The notes beneath the pieces were generated by a model. It made no database searches, had not been told where the DNA came from, and saw only the letters and a list, made by a program, of their open reading frames with translations. From contig JADIYM010000020.1 in the NCBI GenBank assembly GCA_016705245.1, forward strand, positions 1 through 64,000: a stretch of 64,000 nucleotides of DNA. Direction: 5' to 3'. The DNA comes from Blastocatellia bacterium (lineage in GTDB: Bacteria > Acidobacteriota > Blastocatellia > UBA7656 > JADIYM01). A program made the translations under genes and the position numbers. This document shows positions 1-8,035 of this stretch, piece by piece; the first letter of the stretch is position 1; each line of letters begins with the position of its first letter.

Positions 1-32
1 CCACGTCAACCGAAAACGACTCAACTCAGTCA

Positions 33-497
33 TTGCATCCGCCGGCACAGAACGATCAAACCTTAGAGCTCCTTCAAGTCGGAATCGTAATCGTCTCAGT
101 GATCGCGGGAATAGGCGCAGCGGTCTTCGTCGGTTACTACGGGTTTGGCGTTGGACCGGCGGTCGCATCGTTGGTGGCCGTAATGGTACTTGGCTCGATC
201 GGCGGCCTCCTTGGACTGAATGCGATCCGTGAGCGTCGACTCGGAAAAGACGATCGGCTCCTCAGTCCTGATACTCACGAAGAGTTGACTAGGCTTGGAC
301 TGACGTCTGGAGAGATAGCGACCATTGGCGGCGCGCCAATACTCATCACGAGTCTGGTGGTAGGTGTCGGGAAGGTTACCACATGGACAATAGTCGTAGT
401 TGTCGTCGCATTCGGCCTGTTGTGGTCAGCTGCTTTGATCCTTGGACAGTATCGCGTGCGTCGCAACAAGCGGTCACGCAAGTCGAGGCCATACTAG
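33..497 (+). CDS. Hypothetical membrane protein (cassette gene, possibly 5' partial)
   Basis: I do not recognise this 154-residue protein. Two hydrophobic segments lie near residues 14-35 and 42-62 and a third near 115-138, followed by a basic tail (RVRRNKRSRK), so it is probably an inner-membrane protein with a cytoplasmic C-terminus. The start used is a TTG. The frame stays open to the left edge, so the true start may lie outside the window. The TAG stop at 495-497 sits in the first core of the attC site, as is common for cassette genes. Confidence 0.6.
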   Translation: MHPPAQNDQTLELLQVGIVIVSVIAGIGAAVFVGYYGFGVGPAVASLVAVMVLGSIGGLLGLNAIRERRLGKDDRLLSPDTHEELTRLGLTSGEIATIGGAPILITSLVVGVGKVTTWTIVVVVVAFGLLWSAALILGQYRVRRNKRSRKSRPY

Positions 498-581
498 CGC
501 ATGCAGCGGAGCGCGCGCAGCGAGATCGTTCCGTTTTCCCTTGACGCCGTCGCGCGCGCCCGCTGATGCTTGACGTTTGAC
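491..581 (+). other. attC site 1 (short form)
   Basis: Paired arms GCATGCAGCGG and CCGCTGATGC flank a GC-rich inner stem. The first core is degenerate (around CATACTAG) and the last core reads GTTTGAC at 575-581. No 91-bp insert is present. Confidence 0.8.
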
Positions 582-606
582 GCCTTATTGACGACGGAGG
601 ACCGCG

Positions 607-963
607 ATGGCCAAGCGGCTGATTACTACGCTGATTCTAGCCGCCTTCCTTGCGGCCACTCCTCTCACACGCGTGCTTGGGAACCAACCTCAGGGCTGTC
701 AGTCGCCCTTGGACGAAGAGACACTTCAGCTACTCACCTTTCTCTCTCCGTTCGACTCAATCGAAGCGCAACCGGGTCAGGTGATTGACTTTGAGCTTTA
801 TGACCCCAGGACGTTCGAGGCTGTCAATGCCTGCGTGAGGTGGTCGGTCTCTGCGACTGAGTTCGTCGCTACGATTGACCCCGCAACGGGGGTTCTAACG
901 ATTGGCCCTATTGCAGTGAACTACCCACTGACTGTTACTGCAGCGATTGAGGACTGTCGCTGA
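607..963 (+). CDS. Secreted Ig-like/Big-domain hypothetical protein
   Basis: The 118-residue product starts with a clear signal peptide (basic MAKR, then a hydrophobic stretch to about residue 25). A short beta-rich segment resembling bacterial Ig-like repeats follows, with elements such as WSVSA, ATIDPATGVLTI and PLTVTA. A GGAGG at 596-600 supports the ATG at 607. The TGA at 961-963 is followed in the same frame, one codon later, by the ATG of the next reading frame. The two parts could therefore be one protein split by a nonsense mutation, or two coupled genes in one cassette. No catalytic motif is visible. Confidence 0.6.
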   Translation: MAKRLITTLILAAFLAATPLTRVLGNQPQGCQSPLDEETLQLLTFLSPFDSIEAQPGQVIDFELYDPRTFEAVNACVRWSVSATEFVATIDPATGVLTIGPIAVNYPLTVTAAIEDCR

Positions 964-966
964 ATC

Positions 967-1374
967 ATGTCGATTCAGGTCTTCCTCTACGACACGTCGA
1001 CGAGACCGCTGGTCGGTGCGTGGCGTGAGGTCCGGCGCTTCAATTGCAACGGCCGCGAGTTGGGTCAGGGCGACCCCGTCAACACGCTGGTACTGCGTGC
1101 TGATGGGCACTTGCACGTGCTGTTTCGTCCGTTCGAGTTTGGCTACTTCGAATACTGGGGTCGATATGCTGCGGATTCTGCCTCGGGCGGGTTTACATTC
1201 GAGATCATCGGTCAGAATCAGCCGATCTGTTGCACAGACCGCGGCGGCAAGTTCACATTCAACGGGCAAGGACAACTCGTGTTTGAGAACCTGTCGTTCG
1301 GTGCTATCGGTTCAACGGGCCGCCGAGCGTGCAAATACGTGTTCGAACGCCTTGGTCCGACGGCGTTTAACTAG
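967..1374 (+). CDS. Hypothetical protein, same frame as the preceding secreted protein
   Basis: This 135-residue reading frame begins one codon after the stop of the upstream gene and in the same frame. Its start, MSIQVFLYD, looks like the continuation of an exported protein rather than a fresh N-terminus, and no good ribosome binding site precedes it. It is rich in aromatic and beta-forming residues (FEFGYFEYWGRY), with paired cysteines at ICC, and may be lipocalin-like. I assign no function. The TAG stop overlaps the attC core GTTTAAC. Confidence 0.5.
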   Translation: MSIQVFLYDTSTRPLVGAWREVRRFNCNGRELGQGDPVNTLVLRADGHLHVLFRPFEFGYFEYWGRYAADSASGGFTFEIIGQNQPICCTDRGGKFTFNGQGQLVFENLSFGAIGSTGRRACKYVFERLGPTAFN

Positions 1375-1458
1375 CGCATGCAGCGGAGCGCGCGCAGCGA
1401 GAGTTCGTCCTTGACCCTTGACACCGTCGCGCGCGCCCGCTGATGCTTGACGTTCGGC
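1365..1458 (+). other. attC site 2 (short form, 94 bp)
   Basis: The first core GTTTAAC (1365-1371) overlaps the stop codon and the last core is GTTCGGC at 1452-1458. This is the reference short form: the long sites are 91 bp longer at one point. Confidence 0.85.
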
Positions 1459-1472
1459 GCCTCGCGGTCCAA

Positions 1473-1895
1473 ATGAAAGATCCCATTCCCGTCGATGGCG
1501 TCAAGTTGGTAATTCGCGCGCTTGCTGAGCTTCGCGATGGGCCCTTCTATGGCCTTTGGGTAGACTTGACGTACCTGATCAAGCACCCTCTGCCGCTGAT
1601 CGATGTCAGGGTCTTCCGGATCGGTGACTGTACTGATGCAGTCGTCGGTGTGTCGGTCACGGCGCAACGTGCGGATGGGAAGGAGGTCTGTTGGTCACTC
1701 CAACTCGAGACTGCAACAGACTTTCTTCTCGTGACTGCCTCCGTCTCTATCTGCGGTGACGACGACCCTTATTCCGAGGTGTTCAACCGCTCAGCGAGCA
1801 CTTCTGACGTGACGGAAGCCGTCGCTTTAATGCGACGGTTCGCGCACGAAGTCTGTAGCGAACGCCAGTGGTCCGACGCTTCCTTTGAGAAGTAG
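1473..1895 (+). CDS. Hypothetical cytoplasmic protein (cassette gene)
   Basis: From the ATG at 1473 the product has 140 residues, is mostly alpha/beta and soluble, and has no signal peptide. It resembles small immunity- or DUF-type proteins (GPFYGLWVDLTYL, VFRIGDCTDAVVG), but I do not recognise the family. The frame is also open upstream to an ATG inside the attC arm (1443, encoding MLDV), so translation might start within the recombination site. A short untranslated stretch separates its stop from the next attC. Confidence 0.5.
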   Translation: MKDPIPVDGVKLVIRALAELRDGPFYGLWVDLTYLIKHPLPLIDVRVFRIGDCTDAVVGVSVTAQRADGKEVCWSLQLETATDFLLVTASVSICGDDDPYSEVFNRSASTSDVTEAVALMRRFAHEVCSERQWSDASFEK

Positions 1896-1935
1896 CACGT
1901 TGGCCGTACCGAGGTCCGTGTCCCGCATGTACAGA

Positions 1936-2120
1936 GCTAAACTAGCGCATGCAGCGGAGTTCGCCTCAGTGCTTCGCACTGACAGGACAGGATGAAACTA
2001 CGAATAGGCTGTACGTAGAATCAATAACGTACAGGTGAGTTTCTTGAGAGCGCGCGCAGCGAGATCGTTCCGTTTTCCCTTGACGCCGTCGCGCGCGCCC
2101 GCTGATGCTTGACGTTAGGG
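1936..2120 (+). other. attC site 3 (long form with 91-bp insert)
   Basis: Cores are GCTAAAC (1936-1942) and GTTAGGG (2114-2120), total 185 bp. The arms match short sites, but 91 bp (1960-2050) sit between GCGGAG and the inner CGCGCGC stem. Confidence 0.88.
1960..2050 (+). repeat. 91-bp attC-internal insert, reference copy
   Basis: This element is absent from short attC sites and present in ten others at the identical point, always in the same orientation: 1960, 2679, 3319, 3977, 4707, 6261, 7019 (81 bp), 7818, 13451 and 14187. It contains a perfect hairpin CAGTGC-TTC-GCACTG and a second pair CTACG/CGTAG, so it can fold as a side arm of the attC structure. It encodes no plausible protein. I do not recognise it as a known element. 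Confidence 0.8.
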
Positions 2121-2192
2121 CGCTTCTCTTGCCGTGCGGTGTGGTACATTCCGACTTGCTCGATCCTGCCTTGTCCCGAAAGGTGAAACCCA

Positions 2193-2660
2193 ATGCCGCG
2201 TCGCTTGGTCCAGTGGATTGGCTTGGCCTGCCTCCTGATCAGCGTCACCCTTTTCGCCTCGGGTCGCTGTCGCGCCTTCATTGCTCAAGGGCAAGCCGCC
2301 GATCAGTTCGCGCACGACTTCTTGACGACTATGGCCGGGGCGCAGGAACTGCATCGCCGCGCGTCCGGACGATTCGGGACAGTCTCTGAACTGGCCGCGG
2401 GCGGCTACTTCGGGAATCGGTTTGACGGTCTCGACCGCATTCAGCTCGAGGGGTTCGATGTCGTGAGTCTTGGGTCTTCCACCCCGGACCAGTTTGCATG
2501 GCGGGCTGCGCCCAAATGGTGGCTCTGGGGCCGGGCCTCGCACTGGTACGTCGACGAGCGTCTCGTACTTCAGTCGCGGCTCCTCGGCGAGGCCGGGCCT
2601 GACTCGACGCCTGTCGGGGCAGTCGACATCAGATGGTCGCCTTCGCACCACGCGCCCTAA
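2193..2660 (+). CDS. Membrane-anchored protein with pilin-like globular part
   Basis: This 155-residue product has one N-terminal hydrophobic helix (about residues 8-24, signal anchor or uncleaved signal). A globular part follows whose pattern, RASGRFGTVSEL, GGYFG, then DGFDV-like beta strands, recalls the soluble domain of type IV pilin-like proteins of Acidobacteria. The prepilin cleavage motif is missing, so this is only a weak resemblance. An AAGG-containing ribosome binding site lies just upstream of the ATG at 2193. The TAA stop overlaps the attC core CCCTAAC, which complements the cassette's own leading GTTAGGG. Confidence 0.55.
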   Translation: MPRRLVQWIGLACLLISVTLFASGRCRAFIAQGQAADQFAHDFLTTMAGAQELHRRASGRFGTVSELAAGGYFGNRFDGLDRIQLEGFDVVSLGSSTPDQFAWRAAPKWWLWGRASHWYVDERLVLQSRLLGEAGPDSTPVGAVDIRWSPSHHAP

Positions 2661-2839
2661 CTAGCGCATGCAGCGGAGTGCGCCTCAGTGCTTCGCACTG
2701 ACAGGACAGGATGAAACTACGAATAGGCTGTACGTAGAATCAATAGCTTACAGGTGAGTTTCTTGAGAGCGCGCGCAGCGAGATCGTTCTGTTTTCCCTT
2801 GACGCCGTCGCGCGCGCCCGCTGATGCTTGACGTTAGCC
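2655..2839 (+). other. attC site 4 (long form)
   Basis: Cores are CCCTAAC (2655) and GTTAGCC (2833-2839). The 91-bp insert lies at 2679-2769. Confidence 0.88.
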
Positions 2840-2967
2840 GCTTGTAGCCTTGACCGGAGACCGCCCTTCCTGATGTACACTTCGCAAGTCCCACTGTTCG
2901 ACACACCTGGCGGAGGCCAGCCCCGTGCCGGTTCCATCGAATACGCATCCTAGATCGAGGCAACGAG

Positions 2968-3252
2968 ATGGCTCGGGTTGACTTGAAGAGAATGATTCTG
3001 AAGACAGCCACGTTCAGCGTGGGTGTCGCCATTGGCTACTTTGGGTACTGGTTCTTGTCGGGCAATTCGAAGCCACCTCCTTGGCAATTGGCGGCCGCCT
3101 TCGTTGCCTGTTTTGTCCTCCTGTCGATGCTGCCTGAGAGCTTTCACGCTCGTCTCAGACAACCACTCTCGAAGGGAGCCGTTGTGCTTGCGGGTTGCCT
3201 TATTGCACTCGCAATCGTGAGCCTCTACTTGATGTTTAGGCAGTTTCCTTGA
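2968..3252 (+). CDS. Small three-helix membrane protein (cassette gene)
   Basis: The 94-residue protein has hydrophobic segments near residues 13-31, 38-55 and 68-88, separated by short charged loops. It is probably an inner-membrane protein of unknown function. GAGG followed by CAACGAG precedes the ATG at 2968. Small membrane proteins of this kind recur in the array (21649, 23674), so membrane-associated roles are common among its cassettes. Confidence 0.65.
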   Translation: MARVDLKRMILKTATFSVGVAIGYFGYWFLSGNSKPPPWQLAAAFVACFVLLSMLPESFHARLRQPLSKGAVVLAGCLIALAIVSLYLMFRQFP

Positions 3253-3294
3253 CCGAGTGGTCACTCGCAGCTGTTGTTCGTAAGCTGCTGACGC

Positions 3295-3479
3295 GGCTAA
3301 CTAGCGCATGCAGCGGAGTTCGCCTCAGTGCTTCGCACTGACAGGACAGGATGAAACTACGAATAGGCTGTACGTAGAATCAATAACTTACAGGTGAGTT
3401 TCTTGAGAGCGCGCGCAGCGAGAGTTCGTCCTTGACCCTTGACACCGTCGCGCGCGCCCGCTGATGCTTGACGTTCGGC
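3295..3479 (+). other. attC site 5 (long form)
   Basis: Cores are GGCTAAC (3295) and GTTCGGC (3473-3479), with the insert at 3319-3409. GGCTAAC complements the leading GTTAGCC of the same cassette. Confidence 0.88.
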
Positions 3480-3566
3480 GGCTTGCGCCGGCGGGCGACT
3501 GACCGGGGCCTCAGCGCGATTTGAGATCGCGGTTCGACTCGCGAACGATGGCACCTCCAGAATCCG

Positions 3567-3962
3567 ATGCGCACGCAACCAATCGTCCTCGCCTCCGCGA
3601 TCTGGCTTCTCGTTCTCAGTCTTGTGTGTCTCTTTGCGCCTGCGCAGGTCGCCGCCCAGTTCGGTATATCAGTCCCCGATCAGGCGACCGTCCCGGTTCA
3701 GATCCTCGGTGCGACCTTTCTTGGGCTCGGACTCCTCAATTGGGTCTCTCGACGTTCGTCCGTGGGTGGAATCTATGGTCGGCCTCTGGTTGTCGCAAAC
3801 CTTGCGCACTATTGCTGTGGCTCGTTCGTCCTCTTTGGCGCTCTCGCGAATGGCCTCGCTTTGGTTCCCGTGTTTGTATCGGTGGCGTACGCCTGCCTTG
3901 CCCTCGCGTTTGGCTGGCTTCTGTTCGGACCACGGTCTACCCACAAGTCGCCGCCGAACTAG
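3567..3962 (+). CDS. Four-helix membrane protein (cassette gene)
   Basis: This 131-residue, strongly hydrophobic protein has about four membrane helices (residues 8-27, 44-60, 75-95 and 98-118) and short loops. I cannot assign a family. The ATG at 3567 is the first reasonable start and lacks an obvious ribosome binding site. Its last residues and TAG stop fall in the attC core GCCGAAC. Confidence 0.6.
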   Translation: MRTQPIVLASAIWLLVLSLVCLFAPAQVAAQFGISVPDQATVPVQILGATFLGLGLLNWVSRRSSVGGIYGRPLVVANLAHYCCGSFVLFGALANGLALVPVFVSVAYACLALAFGWLLFGPRSTHKSPPN

Positions 3963-4137
3963 CGCATGCAGCGGAGTTCGCCTCAGTGCTTCGCACTGAC
4001 AGGACAGGATGAAACTACGAATAGGCTGTACGTAGAATCAATAACTTACAGGTGAGTTTCTTGAGAGCGCGCGCAGCGAGAGTTCGTCCTTCACCCTTGA
4101 CACTTCAGCGCGCGCCCGTTGATGCTTGACGTTCGAC
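3953..4137 (+). other. attC site 6 (long form)
   Basis: Cores are GCCGAAC (3953) and GTTCGAC (4131-4137), with the insert at 3977-4067. Confidence 0.88.
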
Positions 4138-4151
4138 GCTTACGCCTCTTG

Positions 4152-4661
4152 ATGAAGACTCGTACCAACGCACGATACCTCGCCCAGGCGCTGGCGCTGG
4201 TTGCCTCACTGTTGTCCATGCAAATCAACGCTGCATCGGACGCGTCCGTTGGCGTCGCGGATTCAGCAGGTATCCTTGTCGTCAAGGTCGGAGAAATGCG
4301 CTTCTTTGCAAGTCATACCGGCTTGAGCGAATGCTCCCACGGGGCAGTCCTCGACGAAGCTGCGTTGTGGCACGTGGGCACGCCCCAAGCTGCGATGATC
4401 CTCCTTCGCGAGCGCTGGCACACTCCGCGTGGTTCCCGTCGGGTTAGAGCGTGGGGCACCGCCGCCAGGGAGTATCTGGTCGAGAGCAAGGGCATAGCAC
4501 CCGGCCGTGTGGCAATTCAGGTTGACTCAGACGTCTCACAAGTCGGCAGGAAAGATCTTGAATCGACTGTTGAAGTGTACGCAGTACTTCGTGGTCGCAC
4601 ACCGAACGCGGAAGTGAATGTCGATAGTTACTTCACTCGCGCTCGCCCACTTGTTCGGTGA
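4152..4661 (+). CDS. Secreted protein with weak OmpA-like C-terminal part
   Basis: From the ATG at 4152 the product has 169 residues and begins with a signal peptide (charged start, hydrophobic core, cleavage near NAAS-DA around residue 30). The region AAREYLVESKGI followed by strand-like segments resembles the helix and strand order of OmpA-type peptidoglycan-binding domains, but the diagnostic NxxLSxxR pattern is missing. Alternatives are a simple periplasmic hypothetical protein. The open frame reaches back into the attC arm at 4119, but the internal ATG gives a better signal peptide. Confidence 0.5.
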   Translation: MKTRTNARYLAQALALVASLLSMQINAASDASVGVADSAGILVVKVGEMRFFASHTGLSECSHGAVLDEAALWHVGTPQAAMILLRERWHTPRGSRRVRAWGTAAREYLVESKGIAPGRVAIQVDSDVSQVGRKDLESTVEVYAVLRGRTPNAEVNVDSYFTRARPLVR

Positions 4662-4682
4662 CGCTCGGTATCCTCGAAACGC

Positions 4683-4866
4683 GTCGAACTAGCGCATGCA
4701 GCGGAGTTCGCCTCAGTGCTTCGCACTGACAGGACAGGATGAAACTACGAATAGGCTGTACGTAGAATCAATAACGTACAGGTGAGTTTCTTGAGAGCGC
4801 GCGCAGCGAGATCGTTCCTTTGCCCTTGACGCCGTCGCGCGCGCCCGCTGATGCTTGACGTTGGGC
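4683..4866 (+). other. attC site 7 (long form)
   Basis: Cores are GTCGAAC (4683) and GTTGGGC (4860-4866), with the insert at 4707-4797. Confidence 0.88.
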
Positions 4867-4891
4867 GTGCTGCACCAATATGGAGAATACA

Positions 4892-5494
4892 ATGTCGACA
4901 GCGCCTCTTGTCCTGCTTCTCGCGGCAGCTATCCTCGTGAGCGTGGCGCCTCGAACGGTTTCTGCCAAGGCGGGCCCTCAAGGCGACGAGCAAGCGATTT
5001 ACGCACTACTTCTGAACGAGGTTTATGTCGCCGAACTACATCGCGTCGGTTGGAAGGAGAGTCCGCGTGATCGGCTTGTTGTCGTCGCCGAGCCGGCCGC
5101 GCCGGGCGAGCAATTCGAAATCGCGAGCGCACTCGACCAACTCGGCGCCGCGCCCGATACGGCACGAAGTTTCAAGACCGCTCGGACAGACTCGCTCGTG
5201 GATGACTCAATCCCATCGAGTGTGCCATATACACTTATACGGGAACGCGAGCTGAGGGCGCTCTTCTCGAATCCGGATCTGTCGGCCAGCTGGCGAGAGT
5301 TCGCATCGCGATACGCCGGCTCACCCGGTTACGTTGCGATGTCAGGGATCGGCTTCAACGACGCTCGAAGCGAAGCCGTCGTCTACATCATGTTCAGTTG
5401 CGCGAGCCTGTGCGGGATGGGGATCTACGTCCGGCTCGCGAGAAAGAAGGGCGCGTGGGCTGTCGCGAGCCAAACTATGGCGTGGGTGTCATAG
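4892..5494 (+). CDS. Secreted hypothetical protein (cassette gene)
   Basis: The start at 4892 is chosen over the ATG at 4880 because a GGAG (4882-4885) lies at proper spacing before it. The 200-residue product has a signal peptide ending near residue 25 (APRTVSAKA). The motifs YALLLNEVYV, WREFASRYAGSPG, SGIGFN and YIMFSCASLCG resemble a secreted family I associate with Acidobacteria-type genomes, with no known function. Confidence 0.6.
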   Translation: MSTAPLVLLLAAAILVSVAPRTVSAKAGPQGDEQAIYALLLNEVYVAELHRVGWKESPRDRLVVVAEPAAPGEQFEIASALDQLGAAPDTARSFKTARTDSLVDDSIPSSVPYTLIRERELRALFSNPDLSASWREFASRYAGSPGYVAMSGIGFNDARSEAVVYIMFSCASLCGMGIYVRLARKKGAWAVASQTMAWVS

Positions 5495-5505
5495 TCGCCA
5501 CGCAC

Positions 5506-5601
5506 GCCGAACTAGCGCATGCAGCGGAGTTCGCGCGCAGCGAGAGTTCGTCGATTGCCCTTGACGCCGTCGCGCGCGCCCGCTGATGCTTGACGTTATG
5601 C
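5506..5601 (+). other. attC site 8 (short form with TTCG footprint)
   Basis: Cores are GCCGAAC (5506) and GTTATGC (5595-5601). After GCGGAG only TTCG remains before the inner CGCGCAG stem. Those are the first four bases of the 91-bp insert, so this may be a site that lost the insert imprecisely. Confidence 0.85.
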
Positions 5602-5626
5602 CGCTTTCTGTATCTGGAGGTCTCCG

Positions 5627-6229
5627 ATGAACCGTATCGCCGTGTGCATACTGAGTGTCGCCGTCGCCGCGAGCGGACTGTGTCGACCCGTATTGGCTCA
5701 AGAGTCGGTTGTGCTTGACGAGGGAAGGATCGTAACGCTCTACGTCTTAGACGCTATGACGAGCCATCTGTCGTTCAATGACGGGAAGCCAGGCGCCATC
5801 GTCCAGGGCCATCTCACATACAATCGAGACAGCCAACTCTCTTTCGGCACCTACGCCGAGGACAGCTTTACGGTGGGCATCCAGGGTGGTGAGGACGGCG
5901 CGATCGTCGACATCGGCGACGACGCCGCACTGAAGGCCCGCTACGGCTATTCAGAGACTGTAGGCAATGTCCAAGGATTCGCGTCCATACACCTGGAGTC
6001 CGGGCAGGCGGTCATTGTCAAAAACTATCAAACAAAACAGTTCCAACCGCTCAAAGAGTTTAGCGAGCTTGCGCGAGAGCGACCAGATCGTAACAAAGCG
6101 CAGGTTGGTATCGGGCATATGTACTTGATTCATATCTGGAATCGTCGCGCTTCAAGCTACTACGTGAAGCTGAAGGTACTGGCGTACGTCCCCGGCCAGT
6201 ACGTGACCATTCGATGGTCCCGCCTGTGA
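5627..6229 (+). CDS. Secreted hypothetical protein (cassette gene)
   Basis: The 200-residue product has a signal peptide (MNRIAVCILSVAVAASG, cleavage after PVLA). The rest is a soluble, probably beta-rich domain without catalytic motifs that I recognise. A strong GGAGG (CTGGAGGTCTCCG) precedes the ATG at 5627. It belongs to the group of cassette genes that encode exported proteins. Confidence 0.6.
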   Translation: MNRIAVCILSVAVAASGLCRPVLAQESVVLDEGRIVTLYVLDAMTSHLSFNDGKPGAIVQGHLTYNRDSQLSFGTYAEDSFTVGIQGGEDGAIVDIGDDAALKARYGYSETVGNVQGFASIHLESGQAVIVKNYQTKQFQPLKEFSELARERPDRNKAQVGIGHMYLIHIWNRRASSYYVKLKVLAYVPGQYVTIRWSRL

Positions 6230-6236
6230 AGGCGCG

Positions 6237-6421
6237 GCTTAACTAGCGCATGCAGCGGAGTTCGCCTCAGTGCTTCGCACTGACAGGACAGGATGAAACT
6301 ACGAATAGGCTGTACGTAGAATCAATAACTTACAGGTGAGTTTCTTGAGAGCGCGCGCAGCGAGATCGTTCCATTTGCCCTTGACGCCGTCGCGCGCGCC
6401 CGATGATGCTTGACGTTCGGC
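6237..6421 (+). other. attC site 9 (long form)
   Basis: Cores are GCTTAAC (6237) and GTTCGGC (6415-6421), with the insert at 6261-6351. Confidence 0.88.
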
Positions 6422-6493
6422 GCCTTGAGCGCGGCGCTGCGCCTGTTGCGAACTCAGGCTGCGGATTGACGCACTTGGGGCTATACTGGCCAC

Positions 6494-6946
6494 GTCGATT
6501 TCGAGTGGGACGAGGCAAAGGCCGCTCTGAATCAGGCCAAGCACGGTGTCACCTTTCAAGAGGCGGCCACTGTGTTTGGCGATCCACTCTCGATGGTGTT
6601 CGATGATCCTGACCATTCGCACGACGAACAGCGTGCCCTGCTCATCGGAATGTCCGAAGAGCATCGGGTTCTGATCATCGCCTTTACGGAGAGCAACGAA
6701 TCCATTCGCATCATCAGCGCTCGTGAGGAGTCGGAGCGAGCGCGAGACCTACGAACATGGCTGACAAGAACGAACTGGAAGACGACCTTCGACCCGAGTA
6801 CGACTTTTCGCAGCTGCGCCAGCGGGGTGAACGCGGCAAGTACGCCGAGCGCTTCAGGACCGGCACCAACCTTGTTCGTCTCGAGGCAGACGTTGCCGCT
6901 GTCTTTCGCACCGACGAGGCTGTCAACCGCGCTCTGCGATCGCTGA
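6494..6946 (+). pseudogene. BrnT-family toxin, apparently lacking start and stop in the right places
   Basis: The translation from 6494 reads VDFEWDEAKAA, KHGVTF, then VFGDP and RIISAREE, the hallmark order of BrnT ribonuclease toxins. A GTC stands where these proteins usually begin (MDFEW). No ATG, GTG or TTG occurs in frame until GTG 6572, which is inside the domain. At the 3' end the frame does not stop after the usual SAR...ER segment but runs about 190 bp into the antitoxin gene in another frame. The toxin is therefore probably inactive, or made from a non-standard start. The downstream antitoxin is intact. Confidence 0.6.
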
Positions 6947-6984
6947 TCGAGATTGCGCGCCAAGAGATTCCGAAGGCATCGTGA
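6757..6984 (+). CDS. BrnA-type antitoxin (intact)
   Basis: This 75-residue protein has the pattern ELEDDLRPEYDFSQL, GKYAERF, GTNLV and LEADVAAVF, then a helical C-terminus (NRALRSLIEIA). That order matches the small antitoxins encoded directly after BrnT toxins, which are CopG/ribbon-helix-helix-like and bind both toxin and promoter. It overlaps the end of the toxin frame, the usual arrangement. Toxin-antitoxin cassettes are known to stabilise large integron arrays, and this may be a decayed example. Confidence 0.7.
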   Translation: MADKNELEDDLRPEYDFSQLRQRGERGKYAERFRTGTNLVRLEADVAAVFRTDEAVNRALRSLIEIARQEIPKAS

Positions 6985-6994
6985 CACGATCGGC

Positions 6995-7169
6995 GCCGAA
7001 CTAGCGCATGCAGCGGAGTTCGCCTCAGTGCTTCGCACGGATGCAACTACGAATTGGTGGTACGTAGAATCAATAACTTACAGGTGAGTTTCTTGAGAGC
7101 GCTCGCAGCGAGATCGTTCCGTTGGCCCCAGGCGCCGTCGCGCGCGCCCGCTGATGCTTGACGTTATGC
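6995..7169 (+). other. attC site 10 (long form, shorter insert)
   Basis: Cores are GCCGAAC (6995) and GTTATGC (7163-7169). The insert (7019-7099) is 81 bp and lacks about ten bases after the hairpin. It belongs to the GGTGGTACGTAG subtype also seen at 13451. Confidence 0.85.
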
Positions 7170-7208
7170 CGCTTGCTCTTGCGATTGGGCCCGTTTCACC
7201 CGACTGAT

Positions 7209-7799
7209 ATGTCTGACTCGTACACTGTCTTCTGGAAGAACGACCTTTGCCGCTGGCTTCGCAAGGCTGGCGACGCCGGAAGGCCTCTTCGGTTCCTCTT
7301 CGGGGGGCCTCATCAATCGGCTCCCAGCCTCTCCCGATTCGGTGTGCGGCCTGGAGACTGGGTCTTCCCAGTGCGCGTGGAGAAGGGGTGCCTTCACGTT
7401 ATCTCCCGTATGCAAGTTCGGGAGTTCATGCCCTTCGCAGATTGCCTGACGACCGTACTCGGTCTGTCGGATGCAGACATTGAAACCAATCTCTTTGCAC
7501 TCGAGGACTGGCTTCGTGCTGAGCGTCCGGAGCTCGGTCACCTCATTCCGCCCTACGCCTGTATCGACGAGGTCGCGGTAGCTGCGACTGGTGAGTCGTT
7601 GGTGTTCGACCGACCATTTCCTGGCGAGCTGCTCACGAGCATCCGCTATCGTTCGTCGAAGGCCGAGAGAGGCCTCAAGTACGTTGATGGGGGCAAGCTC
7701 ACCCGGTCACTCGGTATCGAGCATGGCGTCTATCGGCTCGCGCCCGCCTCAGCATCGCTGTTCGAACGCTTAGTCCTTGGGTCCGGCAGGGCGGCCTAA
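7209..7799 (+). CDS. Hypothetical cytoplasmic protein (cassette gene)
   Basis: From the ATG at 7209 (MSDSYTVFWK) the product has 196 residues and looks soluble, without a signal peptide or membrane segment. Segments such as WVFPVRVEKG and LHVISRMQV suggest a small beta-barrel N-terminal part and a helical middle. I do not recognise the family. The TAA stop lies in the attC core GCCTAAC. Confidence 0.55.
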   Translation: MSDSYTVFWKNDLCRWLRKAGDAGRPLRFLFGGPHQSAPSLSRFGVRPGDWVFPVRVEKGCLHVISRMQVREFMPFADCLTTVLGLSDADIETNLFALEDWLRAERPELGHLIPPYACIDEVAVAATGESLVFDRPFPGELLTSIRYRSSKAERGLKYVDGGKLTRSLGIEHGVYRLAPASASLFERLVLGSGRAA

Positions 7800-7978
7800 C
7801 TAGCGCATGCAGCGGAGTTCGCCTCAGTGCTTCGCACTCACAGGACAGGATGAAACTACGAATAGGCTGTACGTAGAATCAATAACTTACAGGTGAGTTT
7901 CTTGAGAGCGCGCGCAGCTAGATCGTTCCGTTTACCCTCGACGCCGTCGCGCGCGCCCGCTGATGCTTGTCGTTAGAC
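7794..7978 (+). other. attC site 11 (long form)
   Basis: Cores are GCCTAAC (7794) and GTTAGAC (7972-7978), with the insert at 7818-7908. Confidence 0.88.
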
Positions 7979-8035
7979 CGACGTGATTCTGTCGCGCTGC
8001 TTGACGCTCACGGGTTCGAGGTGAACACTTCACGT

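Noticed and set aside
1960..2050. The 91-bp insert as an insertion sequence
   Set aside because: Too short for a transposase, no terminal inverted repeats or target duplication visible, and found only inside attC at one point.
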